Origin: Pseudomonadota bacterium
GTDB lineage: Bacteria; Pseudomonadota; Gammaproteobacteria; Burkholderiales; Burkholderiaceae_C
DNA length: 48,326 nucleotides
Direction: 5' to 3'
Assembly (NCBI GenBank): GCA_018240985.1
Contig: JAFEER010000042.1
Coordinates: 1 to 48,326, forward strand
The position numbers and the translations under genes are program-made. The notes beneath the pieces were generated by a model that worked only from the letters and a program-made list of their open reading frames with translations, made no database searches and was not told the origin of the DNA. This document shows positions 9,046 to 17,470 of this stretch, in pieces (the stretch's first letter is position 1; each line of letters starts with the position of its first letter).

Positions 9046-9273
9046 ATGTTTCCCGAGTATCGTGACCTGATTACCAAGCTTAAAGGCCAGGACAATTACT
9101 TCACCCGGCTGTTTGACAAACACAACGAGCTGGATCAAGCGATCAAGAACATGGAGGCGCGCATCGTGTCCGCCACGGTGCATGAGATCGAGAAGCTGAA
9201 GAAGGAAAAGCTGCTGATCAAGGATCAGATCTACGCCCATCTGCGCGGCCTGGAGGGAGCCAGATCGGCCTGA
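9046..9273 (+). CDS. YdcH/DUF465 family small protein
   Basis: This 75-residue, highly charged, mostly helical protein has the DUF465 pattern: YRDLITKLKGQDNYFTRLF near the start, then HNELDQAI, and a C-terminal KLKKEKLLIKDQIY helix. The fold is a short antiparallel coiled coil. The function is unknown across the family. AAAGGAG lies just upstream of ATG 9046, and a strong terminator follows, so it is probably a single-gene unit. Confidence 0.85.
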   Translation: MFPEYRDLITKLKGQDNYFTRLFDKHNELDQAIKNMEARIVSATVHEIEKLKKEKLLIKDQIYAHLRGLEGARSA

Positions 9274-9291
9274 CTGCCCCATGGCAGCATC

Positions 9292-9325
9292 AACCCCGCC
9301 AGCGTCGCCGCTCGCGGGGTTTTCA
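9292..9325 (+). terminator. Intrinsic terminator after the DUF465 gene
   Basis: AACCCCGC pairs with GCGGGGTT around a 14-base loop, followed by a short T run (TTTTC). It begins 18 bp after the DUF465 stop codon and separates that gene from the chromate block. Confidence 0.75.
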
Positions 9326-9391
9326 TTTGGGTAGCAGCAAATCCTCCGTAGACCCTGGGTGCAGACTGTACTGACAAGAGCTGATTGCCGT

Positions 9392-10447
9392 ATGAAACAC
9401 CTCCACATGCATTGGCCCGCGTTGCAGGGTAGCCTGCTGGCCCTGCTGGCCGCGGCCCTGTTCGGCATCAGCACGCCGCTGGTGCAACGATTCGGCGCGG
9501 GCGTGGGCGCGTTCTCGACGGCTGCACTGCTCTACGCGGGCGCTGCCATTGTCGGCGCGCTGTCGCGCCAACGCGTGGACAAGGAGGCCCGCATGGTGCG
9601 CGGCGACCTGCCGCGCCTGCTGTGGATGGCGGCCTTCGGCGCGGTGCTGGGGCCGGTGGCTCTGGCCTGGGGCCTGCAGCACACCGGCGGCGCCGGTGCA
9701 TCGCTGATGCTGACCCTCGAGGCGCTGTCCACCGCCTTGCTGGCGCGCCTGCTCTATGGCGAGAGCATGGATCGCCGGGTCTGGGCCGCAATGCTCCTGC
9801 TGCTGGCCGGCGGCATGGCCTTGGTGCTCGACCAGGGGCGTCACGGCAGCGGTCAACTCTGGGGTCTGCTGGCGGTGCTGGTGGCCACGATCGCCTGGGG
9901 CGCGGACAACACGCTGTCGCGCGCGCTGGCGGAGCGTGATCCCGGCCAGGTGGTGCTCGGCAAGGCCGTTTTCGGTGCCCTGGCAGCGACGGCCCTGGCC
10001 GTCGTCGCTGGCGACCCGCGACCGTCGCTGGGTGCAGCCGCGGGGTTGCTGGCGGTCGGCGCGACGGGCTATGGCTTGAGCCTGCGCTTTTACCTGCTGG
10101 CGCAGCGTGCCTTCGGCGCGGCACGCACAGGGTCGGTGTTCGCCTTTGCCCCCTTCATCGGGGCCGGCCTCGCCTTCGCGCTTGGTGACCGCGGCGGTAG
10201 CTGGATCATGGTGCTGGGCGGTGCACTGATGATGTTGGGCGTGGTGCTGCACCTGGCGGAGTCGCATGCGCACGAGCATATCCACGAGCGCCTGGAGCAT
10301 GAGCATGCCCATCGCCACGACGATGGGCATCACAAGCACACGCACGATCCGATGCCGCTCGGCGCGCACAGCCACCGGCATGTGCATGAGCCTATGGTGC
10401 ATGCGCACCCGCATGTGCCGGATGCGCACCACCGGCACGGGCACTGA
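9392..10447 (+). CDS. EamA/DMT-family exporter with histidine-rich C-terminal tail
   Basis: The 351-residue protein has ten predicted membrane segments in two EamA repeats (about 10-285), opening with LLALLAAALFGISTPLVQRF. The last 61 residues are soluble and hold 23 histidines in HxH and HHxH patterns with acidic residues. The transporter family exports metabolites or drugs; the tail is characteristic of divalent metal binding (Ni, Co or Zn). It sits just upstream of chrB-chrA, so it may belong to a metal-resistance block, although chromate itself is an anion that histidines would not bind well. ATG 9392 is preferred over an in-frame start 11 codons earlier because the hydrophobic repeat starts soon after; the ribosome site is weak. 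Confidence 0.82.
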   Translation: MKHLHMHWPALQGSLLALLAAALFGISTPLVQRFGAGVGAFSTAALLYAGAAIVGALSRQRVDKEARMVRGDLPRLLWMAAFGAVLGPVALAWGLQHTGGAGASLMLTLEALSTALLARLLYGESMDRRVWAAMLLLLAGGMALVLDQGRHGSGQLWGLLAVLVATIAWGADNTLSRALAERDPGQVVLGKAVFGALAATALAVVAGDPRPSLGAAAGLLAVGATGYGLSLRFYLLAQRAFGAARTGSVFAFAPFIGAGLAFALGDRGGSWIMVLGGALMMLGVVLHLAESHAHEHIHERLEHEHAHRHDDGHHKHTHDPMPLGAHSHRHVHEPMVHAHPHVPDAHHRHGH

Positions 10448-10525
10448 TCGCACGCCAAGCCCGTGAAGTCGGGCGCGACCTGGTGCGGTGCCTATCGGCA
10501 CCCATTTGGGTGTGTATTTTTATTG

Positions 10526-10563
10526 TTGAATCAATATCTACATTGTCGTAGAGTAATCTACAT
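10526..10563 (+). promoter_or_regulatory. Probable chrBA promoter with overlapping operator dyad
   Basis: A -35-like TTGAAT (10526-10531) is 17 bp from a -10-like TAGAGT (10549-10554). The dyad TCTAC-N6-GTAGA (10537-10552) fills the spacer and overlaps the -10 box, as expected for a repressor site. ATCTACAT recurs at 10556-10563. The -10 box is only 7 bp from the chrB ATG, which would give a nearly leaderless transcript. ChrB proteins are known chromate-responsive regulators, so autoregulation is plausible. Confidence 0.45.
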
Positions 10564-11506
10564 GTTTTGTTGGTTGACCCTGATCACAGCCTTGCCGACC
10601 GAGAACGCCACGCTGCGCCAACGGGCCTGGCGCGCGCTCAAGTCGTCTGGCGCGGCCGTGCTGCGCGATGGCGTGTACCTGATGCCCGAGCGGGAGGGCT
10701 GCCGCGCGATGCTGGAGAGGCTGGCGGCCGAAGTGAACGAGGGCGGGGGCAGCGCGCATCTGCTGCGAGTGGAAGAGCCTGCCGGCGCTAATTTCAGGGC
10801 GCTGTTCGATCGCGGCCAGGACTTCGCTGCCCTGCTTGCCGAGGTGGAGCAGAGCAGGCAGGCATTGAGCGCGGATACGGCGCAGGAGGTCATGCGGCAG
10901 ACGCGCAGGCTGCGCAAGTCCTTTGCCGGCCTCAGCGGCATCGACTTCTTTGCCGGTGAGGCCCAGCGTCGGGCTGACGCGGCTCTGTGTGCGCTGGAAC
11001 TGGCCTGCGCCCGTGTGCTGTCGCCCGATGAACCGCATGCGCATACGGGTGAGGTGCGGCGGCTACAGCAGGCCGACTACCGGGGCCGAACCTGGGCCAC
11101 GCGCCAGCGCCCCTGGGTGGATCGGTTGGCCAGCGCTTGGATGATCCGCCGCTTTATCGACCCTGCGGCCCGCCTGCTGTGGCTGGCAACCCCGGCCGAT
11201 TGCCCGGCCGACGCTCTCGGATTCGACTTCGACGGCGCCACCTTCAGCCATGTCGGCCACCGCGTGACCTTCGAGGTCCTGGCGGCGAGCTTTGGGCTGG
11301 AGCAGCCCGCTCTGACCCGCCTTGGGCTGCTGGTGCACTACCTGGACGTCGGCGGGGTGCAGCCGCCGGAGGCGGTCGGCATCGAGAGTGTGCTGGCCGG
11401 CATGCGCCATGCCATGGCGGACGACGATCAACTGCTGGCTGCGGCAAGCGCCGTCTTCGACGGCCTGTGGACTAGCTTCGAGCGCGGGCCGGCCGTGTCC
11501 GGGTGA
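10562..11506 (+). CDS. chrB: Chromate resistance/regulatory protein ChrB
   Basis: This 314-residue protein is close to the usual length of ChrB. The N-terminal domain has the family pattern WLTLITALPTENATLRQR and LRDGVYLMPER. The C-terminal ChrB domain begins near RPWVDRLASAWMIRRFIDP and includes FDFDGATFSHVGHRVTFE and LVHYLDVGG. ChrB senses chromate and controls chrA expression. ATG 10562 matches the family N-terminus; an upstream in-frame ATG at 10463 would add an unrelated peptide. The gene is followed within 17 bp by chrA. Confidence 0.9.
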   Translation: MFCWLTLITALPTENATLRQRAWRALKSSGAAVLRDGVYLMPEREGCRAMLERLAAEVNEGGGSAHLLRVEEPAGANFRALFDRGQDFAALLAEVEQSRQALSADTAQEVMRQTRRLRKSFAGLSGIDFFAGEAQRRADAALCALELACARVLSPDEPHAHTGEVRRLQQADYRGRTWATRQRPWVDRLASAWMIRRFIDPAARLLWLATPADCPADALGFDFDGATFSHVGHRVTFEVLAASFGLEQPALTRLGLLVHYLDVGGVQPPEAVGIESVLAGMRHAMADDDQLLAAASAVFDGLWTSFERGPAVSG

Positions 11507-11523
11507 CGTGCTGGGAGACGGTC

Positions 11524-12687
11524 ATGAACGAACTGCTTCCGTCCTACACCTTGTTGCAGCTCATCGTCTACTTCCTGCGCCTGGGCACGCTCGGCTTCGG
11601 TGGCCCTGTGGCCCTGGTGGGGTACATGGATCGTGACTTGGTGGAGCGCCGCCAATGGTTCACCGAGGCCGACTACAAGGAAGGCCTGGCCCTGGCCCAA
11701 CTCGCGCCCGGCCCGCTCGCGGCCCAGTTGGCGATCTATCTGGGATTCGTCCACTTCCGCATTCGGGGGGCCACGCTGGCGGGCATCGCCTTCGTGCTGC
11801 CCTCATTCCTGATGGTGCTCGCGCTGGGCTGGGCCTATAGGGCATTCGGCGGTCTGGTCTGGATGCAGGCGGTGTTCTATGGCGTGAGCTCAGCCGTCAT
11901 CGGCATCATCGCCGTCAGCACCTGGAAGCTGTCGGCCAAGAATATCGGCAAGGACAGGCTCAAATGGCTGATCTTTGCGTTCAGCGCGACGCTTACCATC
12001 GCCACCCAGTCCGAGGAGGTTTGGCTGTTCCTGGGCGCGGGCGTGCTGGTGTGGCTGCTGCGCGCGCGTCCCAAGTGCGCGCGCTCGGGCACGCTGCACG
12101 CGAGCGCGGCGCCATTGCTGGCCCTGCTGGGGTTATCTGCCGTGGATTGGGGCAGGCTGTGGCAGATCATCCGGTATTTCTTCTACGCTGGTAGCTTTGT
12201 CTTCGGCAGCGGCCTGGCCATCGTGCCGTTCCTCTACGGCGGAGTTGTCAAGGAATACGGCTGGCTGACGGATCGGCAGTTCCTGGATGCCGTGGCTGTG
12301 GCCATGATCACCCCCGGGCCGGTGGTGATCACCACAGGCTTCATCGGCTACCTGGTCTCGGGTTTCTGGGGGGCTGTCGCGGCGGCCCTGGCTACCTTCC
12401 TGCCGTGCTACCTGTTCACCGTCCTACCCGCGCCGTATTTCAGGAAGTACGGCAAGCGGCCGGGCCTGCTCGCCTTCGTCGATGGCGTGACGGCGGCCGC
12501 CATCGGCGCGCTGGCCGGTGCGGTGGTCGTCATTGGCGTGCGCTCAGTCAAGGACATTCCCGCGGCCTTGCTTGCCGTGGTCACGGCCGCCTTGCTGTGG
12601 CGGTTCAAGAAGCTGCCGGAACCAATCATCGTCGCGGTCGCGGCCGTGATCGGCTTGGCCGTCTACCCGCTGTTGCAGCACGCGTGA
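11524..12687 (+). CDS. chrA: Chromate efflux transporter ChrA
   Basis: The 387-residue protein is a long-form CHR-family transporter with two homologous CHR domains. The first has LGTLGFGGPVALVGYMDRDL and the loop LAQLAPGPLAAQLAIYLG. The second has GSFVFGSGLAIVPFLYGG and AVAMITPGPVVITTGFIGY. ChrA exports chromate across the inner membrane. ATG 11524 follows GGGAG at suitable spacing. A GTG at 11503 overlapping the chrB stop is also in frame and would couple translation directly. Confidence 0.93.
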   Translation: MNELLPSYTLLQLIVYFLRLGTLGFGGPVALVGYMDRDLVERRQWFTEADYKEGLALAQLAPGPLAAQLAIYLGFVHFRIRGATLAGIAFVLPSFLMVLALGWAYRAFGGLVWMQAVFYGVSSAVIGIIAVSTWKLSAKNIGKDRLKWLIFAFSATLTIATQSEEVWLFLGAGVLVWLLRARPKCARSGTLHASAAPLLALLGLSAVDWGRLWQIIRYFFYAGSFVFGSGLAIVPFLYGGVVKEYGWLTDRQFLDAVAVAMITPGPVVITTGFIGYLVSGFWGAVAAALATFLPCYLFTVLPAPYFRKYGKRPGLLAFVDGVTAAAIGALAGAVVVIGVRSVKDIPAALLAVVTAALLWRFKKLPEPIIVAVAAVIGLAVYPLLQHA

Positions 12688-12698
12688 GGACACGCACC

Positions 12699-12842
12699 AT
12701 GGCAGCCTTCGAACGCATGCCGGCACTCAAGCCCCTGGCCTTCGACCCCGCCGCAAGCAGCCCTACAGGCGGTACAGGCCGTACAGGCCGTACAGGCGGT
12801 ACAGGCCGCAGGGCTTGGGCGGCGGCAGGGTCTTACACCTGA
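12699..12842 (+). pseudogene. Stub of a third chr-operon gene, possibly chrC (superoxide dismutase)
   Basis: A short frame starts 12 bp after chrA with MAAFERMPALKPLAFDPA. This resembles the N-terminus of the Fe-type superoxide dismutases (ChrC) that follow chrA in some chr operons; that recognition is from memory and uncertain. After about 21 codons it runs into a 9-bp tandem repeat coding for Thr-Gly-Gly/Arg units, and it stops after 47 codons, 10 bp inside the end of convergent fabI. The rest of the gene is missing, so this looks like the right-hand break point of the chromate block. It may instead be a chance peptide. Confidence 0.45.
12762..12806. repeat. Five tandem copies of a 9-bp repeat
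   Basis: Units of the form (C/G)(C/G)TACAGGC repeat five times without a gap (CCTACAGGC, GGTACAGGC, CGTACAGGC twice, GGTACAGGC). The run sits at the end of the chr block, just before the fabI terminus. Confidence 0.85.
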
Positions 12843-13633
12843 TCGGCAGACAGCCCCGCCGTCTGGCTGAAGCCCCCGTCCACATAGGTGATCTCGGCCG
12901 TCACGCCGCTGGCCAGATCCGACAGCAGGAAGGCAGCCACATTGCCCACGTCCTCGATGGTCACGTTGCGGCGCAGCGGGGAGGCGTCGGCCACGCGGCC
13001 GAGCAGCTTGCCGAAGTCCTTGATGCCGCTGGCGGCCAGGGTCTTGATGGGGCCGGCGCTGATGCCGTTGGCGCGGATGCTGCGGCCGTCCTTGGTGCGG
13101 CCCACGGCCTCGGCCAGGTAGCGCACGCTGGCCTCCAGGCTGGCCTTGGCCAGGCCCATGGTGTTGTAGTTGGGGATGCTGCGCAGCGCGCCCAGGTAGG
13201 AAAGCGTCAGCAGCGAGGACTTGTCGTTCAGGTAGGGCAGGGCGGCCTTGGCCATGGCCGGGAAGCTGTAGGCGCTGATGTCGTGGGCGATGCGGTAGTT
13301 CTCGCGCGTCAGGCCGTCGAGAAAGTTGCCGGCAATGGCCTCGCGCGGGGCGAAACCTATGGCGTGCACAAAGCCGTCGAACTTGCCCCAGGCCTGCCCC
13401 AGTCCGCTGAACATGCTTTCGATCTGCGCGTCATCGGCCACGTCGCAGTCAAACACCAGTTTGGAGCCGAACTCGCCGGCAAATTCGCTGATGCGATCCT
13501 TGAAGCGCTCGCCCACGTAGCTGAAGGCCAGCTCGGCCCCCTGTTGGTGGCAGGCGCGGGCAATGCCGTAGGCGATGGAGCGGTTGGATAGCACGCCCGT
13601 GATGAGCAGTTTCTTGCCGGCGAGAAAACCCAT
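12833..13633 (-). CDS. fabI: Enoyl-[acyl-carrier-protein] reductase (NADH), FabI
   Basis: This 266-residue short-chain-reductase-fold enzyme reduces enoyl-ACP in the last step of each fatty-acid elongation cycle. The N-terminus [20 protein letters not shown] is diagnostic of FabI. The catalytic region has Tyr and the Y-x6-K motif in YNTMGLAKA, and [12 protein letters not shown] follows. ATG 13633 is preceded by AGGAGA; an in-frame start 31 codons upstream is rejected. It is divergent from yejA with a 62-bp gap. Confidence 0.95.
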   Translation of the reverse strand: MGFLAGKKLLITGVLSNRSIAYGIARACHQQGAELAFSYVGERFKDRISEFAGEFGSKLVFDCDVADDAQIESMFSGLGQAWGKFDGFVHAIGFAPREAIAGNFLDGLTRENYRIAHDISAYSFPAMAKAALPYLNDKSSLLTLSYLGALRSIPNYNTMGLAKASLEASVRYLAEAVGRTKDGRSIRANGISAGPIKTLAASGIKDFGKLLGRVADASPLRRNVTIEDVGNVAAFLLSDLASGVTAEITYVDGGFSQTAGLSADQV

Positions 13634-13695
13634 TGTTGTTCTCCTGTGGTGAGATGACGGAATTGCGCGGCCTGCGCGTGGGGCAGAATTGTCGC

Positions 13696-15510
13696 ATGCA
13701 GTTCCGGCGCCTTTGTTTGCTCTCATTTCTTATCCTGTGGGCCCCCGCCACCTGGGCCGCCCACGCCTATGCCATGTGGGGCAACCCGGCGCTGCCGGCC
13801 GGCTTTGCCCATCTGCCCTATGTGAACCCGGCCGCGCCCAAGGGCGGCGAGCTGCGCCTGGTGAGCAACCTGCGCGCCTCCACCTTCGACAAGTACAACC
13901 CCTTCACCATCCGCGGCAACGCGCCGGCCTACCTGTCGGCGCTGATGTTCGACACGCTGCTCAGCGGGTCTATGGACGAAACCGCCACCGGCTACGGCCT
14001 ACTGGCCGAGGACGTGGCGGTGGCTGCCGACGGACTGTCAGCCACCTTCCGCCTGCGGCCCGAGGCGCGCTTTCACAACGGCAAACCGGTCATGGCGCAG
14101 GACGTCAAGCACAGCTACGACACCCTGGTCGGCCCTTACACCTCGCCCGCCTACAAGACCATGCTGATCGAGGTGGCCGGCGTGGACGTGCTGGACGCGC
14201 GCACCCTGCGCTACCGCTTCAAGGCGCCGAACCGCGAGCTGCCGTTGACCGTGGGCGGCCTGCCCGTGTTCAGCCGCGATTGGGGCCTGGGCGAGGACGG
14301 CAAGCCCAAGCCCTTCGACCAGGTGGTGATGGACATCCCCATAGGCAGCGGGCCGTACCGCATCGGCCCGGTGAACTTCGGCAAGGACATCACCTATGTG
14401 CGCGACCCGCAGTACTGGGCGCGCGACCTGAACGTGCGCCGCGGCACGGCCAACTTCGACCGCGTGCTGATCAAGATCTACAAGGACAACACGGCGCGGC
14501 TGGAGGCGCTCAAGGCCGGCGAGTTCGACCTGATGCGCTTTTTCAGCGCCGGCGACTGGGCGCGGCGCGTGAACGGCAAGAAGTTCGACAGCGGCGAGCT
14601 GGTGAAGGCCGAATTCCAAAACAAGCTGCCCACGGGCTTTCAGAGCTATGTGCTGAACACGCGCCGCCCGTTGCTGCAGGACAGGCGCGTGCGCGAGGCC
14701 CTGGGCCTGGCGTTTGACTTTGAATGGATGAGCCGCCAGCTGTTCTACGGCGCCTATCAGCGCGTGCACGGCATCTTTGGCAACACCCTGTGCGAGACCC
14801 ATGGCTTGCCCACGCCCGAGGAACTGGCCCTGCTCGACCCCTGGCGCAAGGATCTGCCGGTCGAGGCCTTCGGCCCCATGTTCGAGCCGCCCGTGACCAA
14901 GGACGCCGCAGCCCTGCGCGAGCACCTGCGCCGCGCCCTGGTGCTGCTCAAAGATGCCGGCTGGCAGGTGCAGGACGGCGTGCTGCGCAATGCCCAGGGG
15001 GTGCCCTTCGTGCTGGAGTACATGGACAGCAGCGAGGGCGGCGTGCGCACACTGTCGTCCTGGCAGCGCAACCTGGCCAAGCTGGGCATTACGCTGAAGT
15101 TCCGCTCGGTGGACTTTGCGCTCTACCAGCAGCGGCTGCAGAAGTTCGACTTCGACATCACCACCATCGCGTACCAGGGCACGAACAACCCGGGCCAGGA
15201 GTTTGCCGACCTGTTCGGCAGCCAGGCGGCGGATCAGGAGGATTCGGGAAACTTCCCCGGCGTGAAGAACCCGGCCGTGGACGCCGTGATCCGCGCCATG
15301 GTGTCGGCCAAGACGCTGCCGCAGATGCTGCCCGCCTGCCATGCACTCGATCGCATCATTGCCGCCGAGCATTACCTGATACCGCAGTGGTCTGCCTCCA
15401 CGCACCGCATGGTGTATGACGCCTGGCATCTGGCCAAGCCGGACGTGGTGCCGCCTTATTCACCCGGTGAGATGTGGGTCATAGACACCTGGTGGTCGAA
15501 AAAACCATAG
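13696..15510 (+). CDS. yejA: Peptide ABC transporter substrate-binding protein, YejA-like
   Basis: The 604-residue SBP_bac_5 family protein has a signal peptide ([17 protein letters not shown], cleaved near WAAHA) and the YejA pattern [19 protein letters not shown] followed by [14 protein letters not shown]. YejA binds oligopeptides and microcin-C-like peptides in the periplasm and delivers them to YejBEF, whose genes follow downstream. Start ATG 13696 is chosen because the signal peptide begins there. The length fits the family. Confidence 0.9.
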   Translation: MQFRRLCLLSFLILWAPATWAAHAYAMWGNPALPAGFAHLPYVNPAAPKGGELRLVSNLRASTFDKYNPFTIRGNAPAYLSALMFDTLLSGSMDETATGYGLLAEDVAVAADGLSATFRLRPEARFHNGKPVMAQDVKHSYDTLVGPYTSPAYKTMLIEVAGVDVLDARTLRYRFKAPNRELPLTVGGLPVFSRDWGLGEDGKPKPFDQVVMDIPIGSGPYRIGPVNFGKDITYVRDPQYWARDLNVRRGTANFDRVLIKIYKDNTARLEALKAGEFDLMRFFSAGDWARRVNGKKFDSGELVKAEFQNKLPTGFQSYVLNTRRPLLQDRRVREALGLAFDFEWMSRQLFYGAYQRVHGIFGNTLCETHGLPTPEELALLDPWRKDLPVEAFGPMFEPPVTKDAAALREHLRRALVLLKDAGWQVQDGVLRNAQGVPFVLEYMDSSEGGVRTLSSWQRNLAKLGITLKFRSVDFALYQQRLQKFDFDITTIAYQGTNNPGQEFADLFGSQAADQEDSGNFPGVKNPAVDAVIRAMVSAKTLPQMLPACHALDRIIAAEHYLIPQWSASTHRMVYDAWHLAKPDVVPPYSPGEMWVIDTWWSKKP

Positions 15511-15555
15511 CTGTCTGCGCTTGACTGTAAAGCGCTACAACCATTTTTGACCAAA

Positions 15556-16023
15556 ATGCTGAATCTGGAACACAAAATCCCTCCGCCGGTCGTCGGCCTG
15601 GCCTGTGCCGCCCTGGCCTGGTGGCTGACCAAAGCATTGCCCGCCCTGATCCTGCCATTGCCGCAGCGGTTGGCCCTTGCCGTGGCGCTGCTGTTGGGCT
15701 TGGGCGGGCTGGCGCTGGAGCTGTGGGGATTGATCACCTTCCGCCGCCACCGCACCACGCCCAACCCCATGACCCCGGAGCGCGCCAGCACCGTAATGCA
15801 GTCCGGGCCCTACCGCCTCACGCGCAACCCCATGTACCTGGGCGTGGCGCTGCAGTTGCTGGCCTGGTGCTTGTATTTGCGCAGTCCCTTGGCGCTCTTG
15901 GCGCTGGCCGTGTTCCTGGCCTACATCACGCGCTTTCAGATCCTGCCCGAGGAGCGGCTGTTGCGGCAGAAATTCGGCTCCGCCTACGAGGACTATCTGC
16001 AGCGCGTACGGCGCTGGATCTGA
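15556..16023 (+). CDS. Isoprenylcysteine carboxyl methyltransferase-like membrane protein
   Basis: This 155-residue protein of the ICMT/phospholipid methyltransferase family has four or five hydrophobic segments. The family signature is GPYRLTRNPMYLG, followed by LPEERLLRQKFG and YEDYLQRVRRW. These enzymes methylate membrane-embedded substrates using S-adenosylmethionine; bacterial substrates are mostly unknown. It lies between yejA and yejB in the same direction, 17 bp before yejB. ATG 15556 is used; a TTG three codons earlier is possible. Confidence 0.85.
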   Translation: MLNLEHKIPPPVVGLACAALAWWLTKALPALILPLPQRLALAVALLLGLGGLALELWGLITFRRHRTTPNPMTPERASTVMQSGPYRLTRNPMYLGVALQLLAWCLYLRSPLALLALAVFLAYITRFQILPEERLLRQKFGSAYEDYLQRVRRWI

Positions 16024-16040
16024 ACCCATAATCCAGCGCC

Positions 16041-17081
16041 ATGTTTGCCTACATCGTCAAACGCATCCTGCTCATGCTGCCCACGTTGCTGGGCGTGCTG
16101 CTGCTGACCTTCGTCGTCATCCAGTTTGTGCCCGGCGGCCCGGTGGAGCAGTACCTGGCCGAGGCCAAGGCCGGCGCTACCGGCATGGGCGGTGGCGGCG
16201 GCGAGGGCGGCGGCATGGCCTACCGCGGCGCTCAGGGCGTGGATCCCAAGCGCCTGGAGCAGATCAAGGCGCTGTACGGCTTCGACAAGCCGGCGCATGA
16301 GCGCTTCGTGCAGATGCTGGGCCGCTTCGCGCGCTTCGACCTGGGACGCAGCTTCTTCCAGAACAAGGACGTGTGGCAGCTCGTCAAGGAAAAGCTCCCC
16401 GTGTCCATCAGCCTGGGGCTGTGGACCTTCTTCATCAGCTACCTGGTGGCCGTGCCGCTGGGCGTGGCCAAGGCGGTGCGCGCGGGCTCGCGCTTTGACC
16501 TGGTGACCACGCTCATCATCCTGGTGGGCTATGCCATTCCGGGCTTTGTGCTGGGCGTGGCGCTGCTGGTGATCTTCGGCGGGCAACTGCAGTGGTTTCC
16601 GCTGCGCGGCCTCACGTCGGCCAACTGGGATGAGCTGAGCCTGATGGGCAAAGTGACGGACTATCTGTGGCACATCACCCTGCCCGTCACTGCCATGGTG
16701 GCCGGCAGCTTCGCGGTGACGGCCATGCTGACCAAGAACGCGTTCCTGGAGGAAATCCGCAAGCAATACGTGCTCACGGCGCGGGCCAAGGGCTTGACGG
16801 AACGGCAGGTGCTGTGGGGCCATGTGTTTCGCAACGCGCTGATTCCCATCATCACCGGCTTTCCGTCGGCCTTCATCGGCGCCTTCTTCGCCGGCTCGCT
16901 GCTCATCGAGACGCTGTTCTCGCTGGACGGCCTGGGCCTCTTGAGCTACGAGAGCGTGATCCGCCGCGACTACCCCGTGGTGCTGGGCACGCTGTACCTG
17001 TTCACCTTGATCGGCCTGGTGACCAAGCTGATTTCCGACCTGTGCTACGTGTGGGTGGATCCGCGCGTGAAGTTCGATTGA
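16041..17081 (+). CDS. yejB: Peptide ABC transporter permease, YejB-like
   Basis: The 346-residue BPD_transp_1 permease has an N-terminal membrane segment (YIVKRILLMLPTLLGVLLLT), a periplasmic loop with a Gly-rich insert GMGGGGGEGGGMAY that is typical of YejB, and five more membrane segments. The EAA loop that docks on the ATPase is at EEIRKQYVLTARAKGLTERQ. It forms the import channel with YejE. Confidence 0.93.
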   Translation: MFAYIVKRILLMLPTLLGVLLLTFVVIQFVPGGPVEQYLAEAKAGATGMGGGGGEGGGMAYRGAQGVDPKRLEQIKALYGFDKPAHERFVQMLGRFARFDLGRSFFQNKDVWQLVKEKLPVSISLGLWTFFISYLVAVPLGVAKAVRAGSRFDLVTTLIILVGYAIPGFVLGVALLVIFGGQLQWFPLRGLTSANWDELSLMGKVTDYLWHITLPVTAMVAGSFAVTAMLTKNAFLEEIRKQYVLTARAKGLTERQVLWGHVFRNALIPIITGFPSAFIGAFFAGSLLIETLFSLDGLGLLSYESVIRRDYPVVLGTLYLFTLIGLVTKLISDLCYVWVDPRVKFD

Positions 17082-17142
17082 TGGCAGGGAACGATGTGGA
17101 CATAATTCATATCCAACTTGTCCATCATTGTTTTCGTGGAGG
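17078..17142 (+). promoter_or_regulatory. Promoter and operator of the toxin-antitoxin pair
   Basis: TTGATG (17078-17083), a 17-bp spacer and CATAAT (17101-17106) form a plausible sigma-70 promoter. The imperfect dyad TGGACAT-N5-ATATCCA (17097-17115) covers the -10 box, as expected for autoregulation by a Phd/VapC complex. The ribosome site GGAGG is at 17138-17142. The promoter starts inside the yejB stop region. Confidence 0.55.
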
Positions 17143-17148
17143 TAGCTT

Positions 17149-17463
17149 ATGACCTGGAACATCGCCAGCGCCAAGCAGCAGTTCTCTGAAGTCGTGCGCC
17201 TTACGGCCGAGGAGCCGCAGGCCATCTACAACCGCGACAAGCCCGTGGCGGTGGTCATTTCGGCGGCAGAATTCGAGGAATTCAAGAAGTGGAAGGCCGA
17301 AAGGCAGCAGCCAACGCTGATGGAATTGTTTGCCGACGTCCGCGCCACCCTGATCGCCGAAGGGGCGGAGGACGGCATCGAGCTTGCACCGCGCACCGAT
17401 CGCTTCAACCCGCTGGTGGATGACCCCCATTACTGGGATGAGCCTGGCGCCACGCCTGTCTGA
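17149..17463 (+). CDS. Type II antitoxin, Phd/YefM family
   Basis: This 104-residue protein has the Phd/YefM N-terminal DNA-binding fold: MTWNIASAKQQFSEVVRLT, then EPQAIYNRDKPVAVVISAAE and FEEFKKWK. The acidic C-terminal tail is the usual toxin-neutralising part. It is 7 bp upstream of a PIN-domain toxin gene. Both sit between yejB and yejE, where they are not normally found. Confidence 0.9.
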   Translation: MTWNIASAKQQFSEVVRLTAEEPQAIYNRDKPVAVVISAAEFEEFKKWKAERQQPTLMELFADVRATLIAEGAEDGIELAPRTDRFNPLVDDPHYWDEPGATPV

Positions 17464-17470
17464 ACCGCTT

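Noticed and set aside
14038-15429. 463-codon minus-strand frame
   Set aside because: It is antisense to yejA and of shadow composition.
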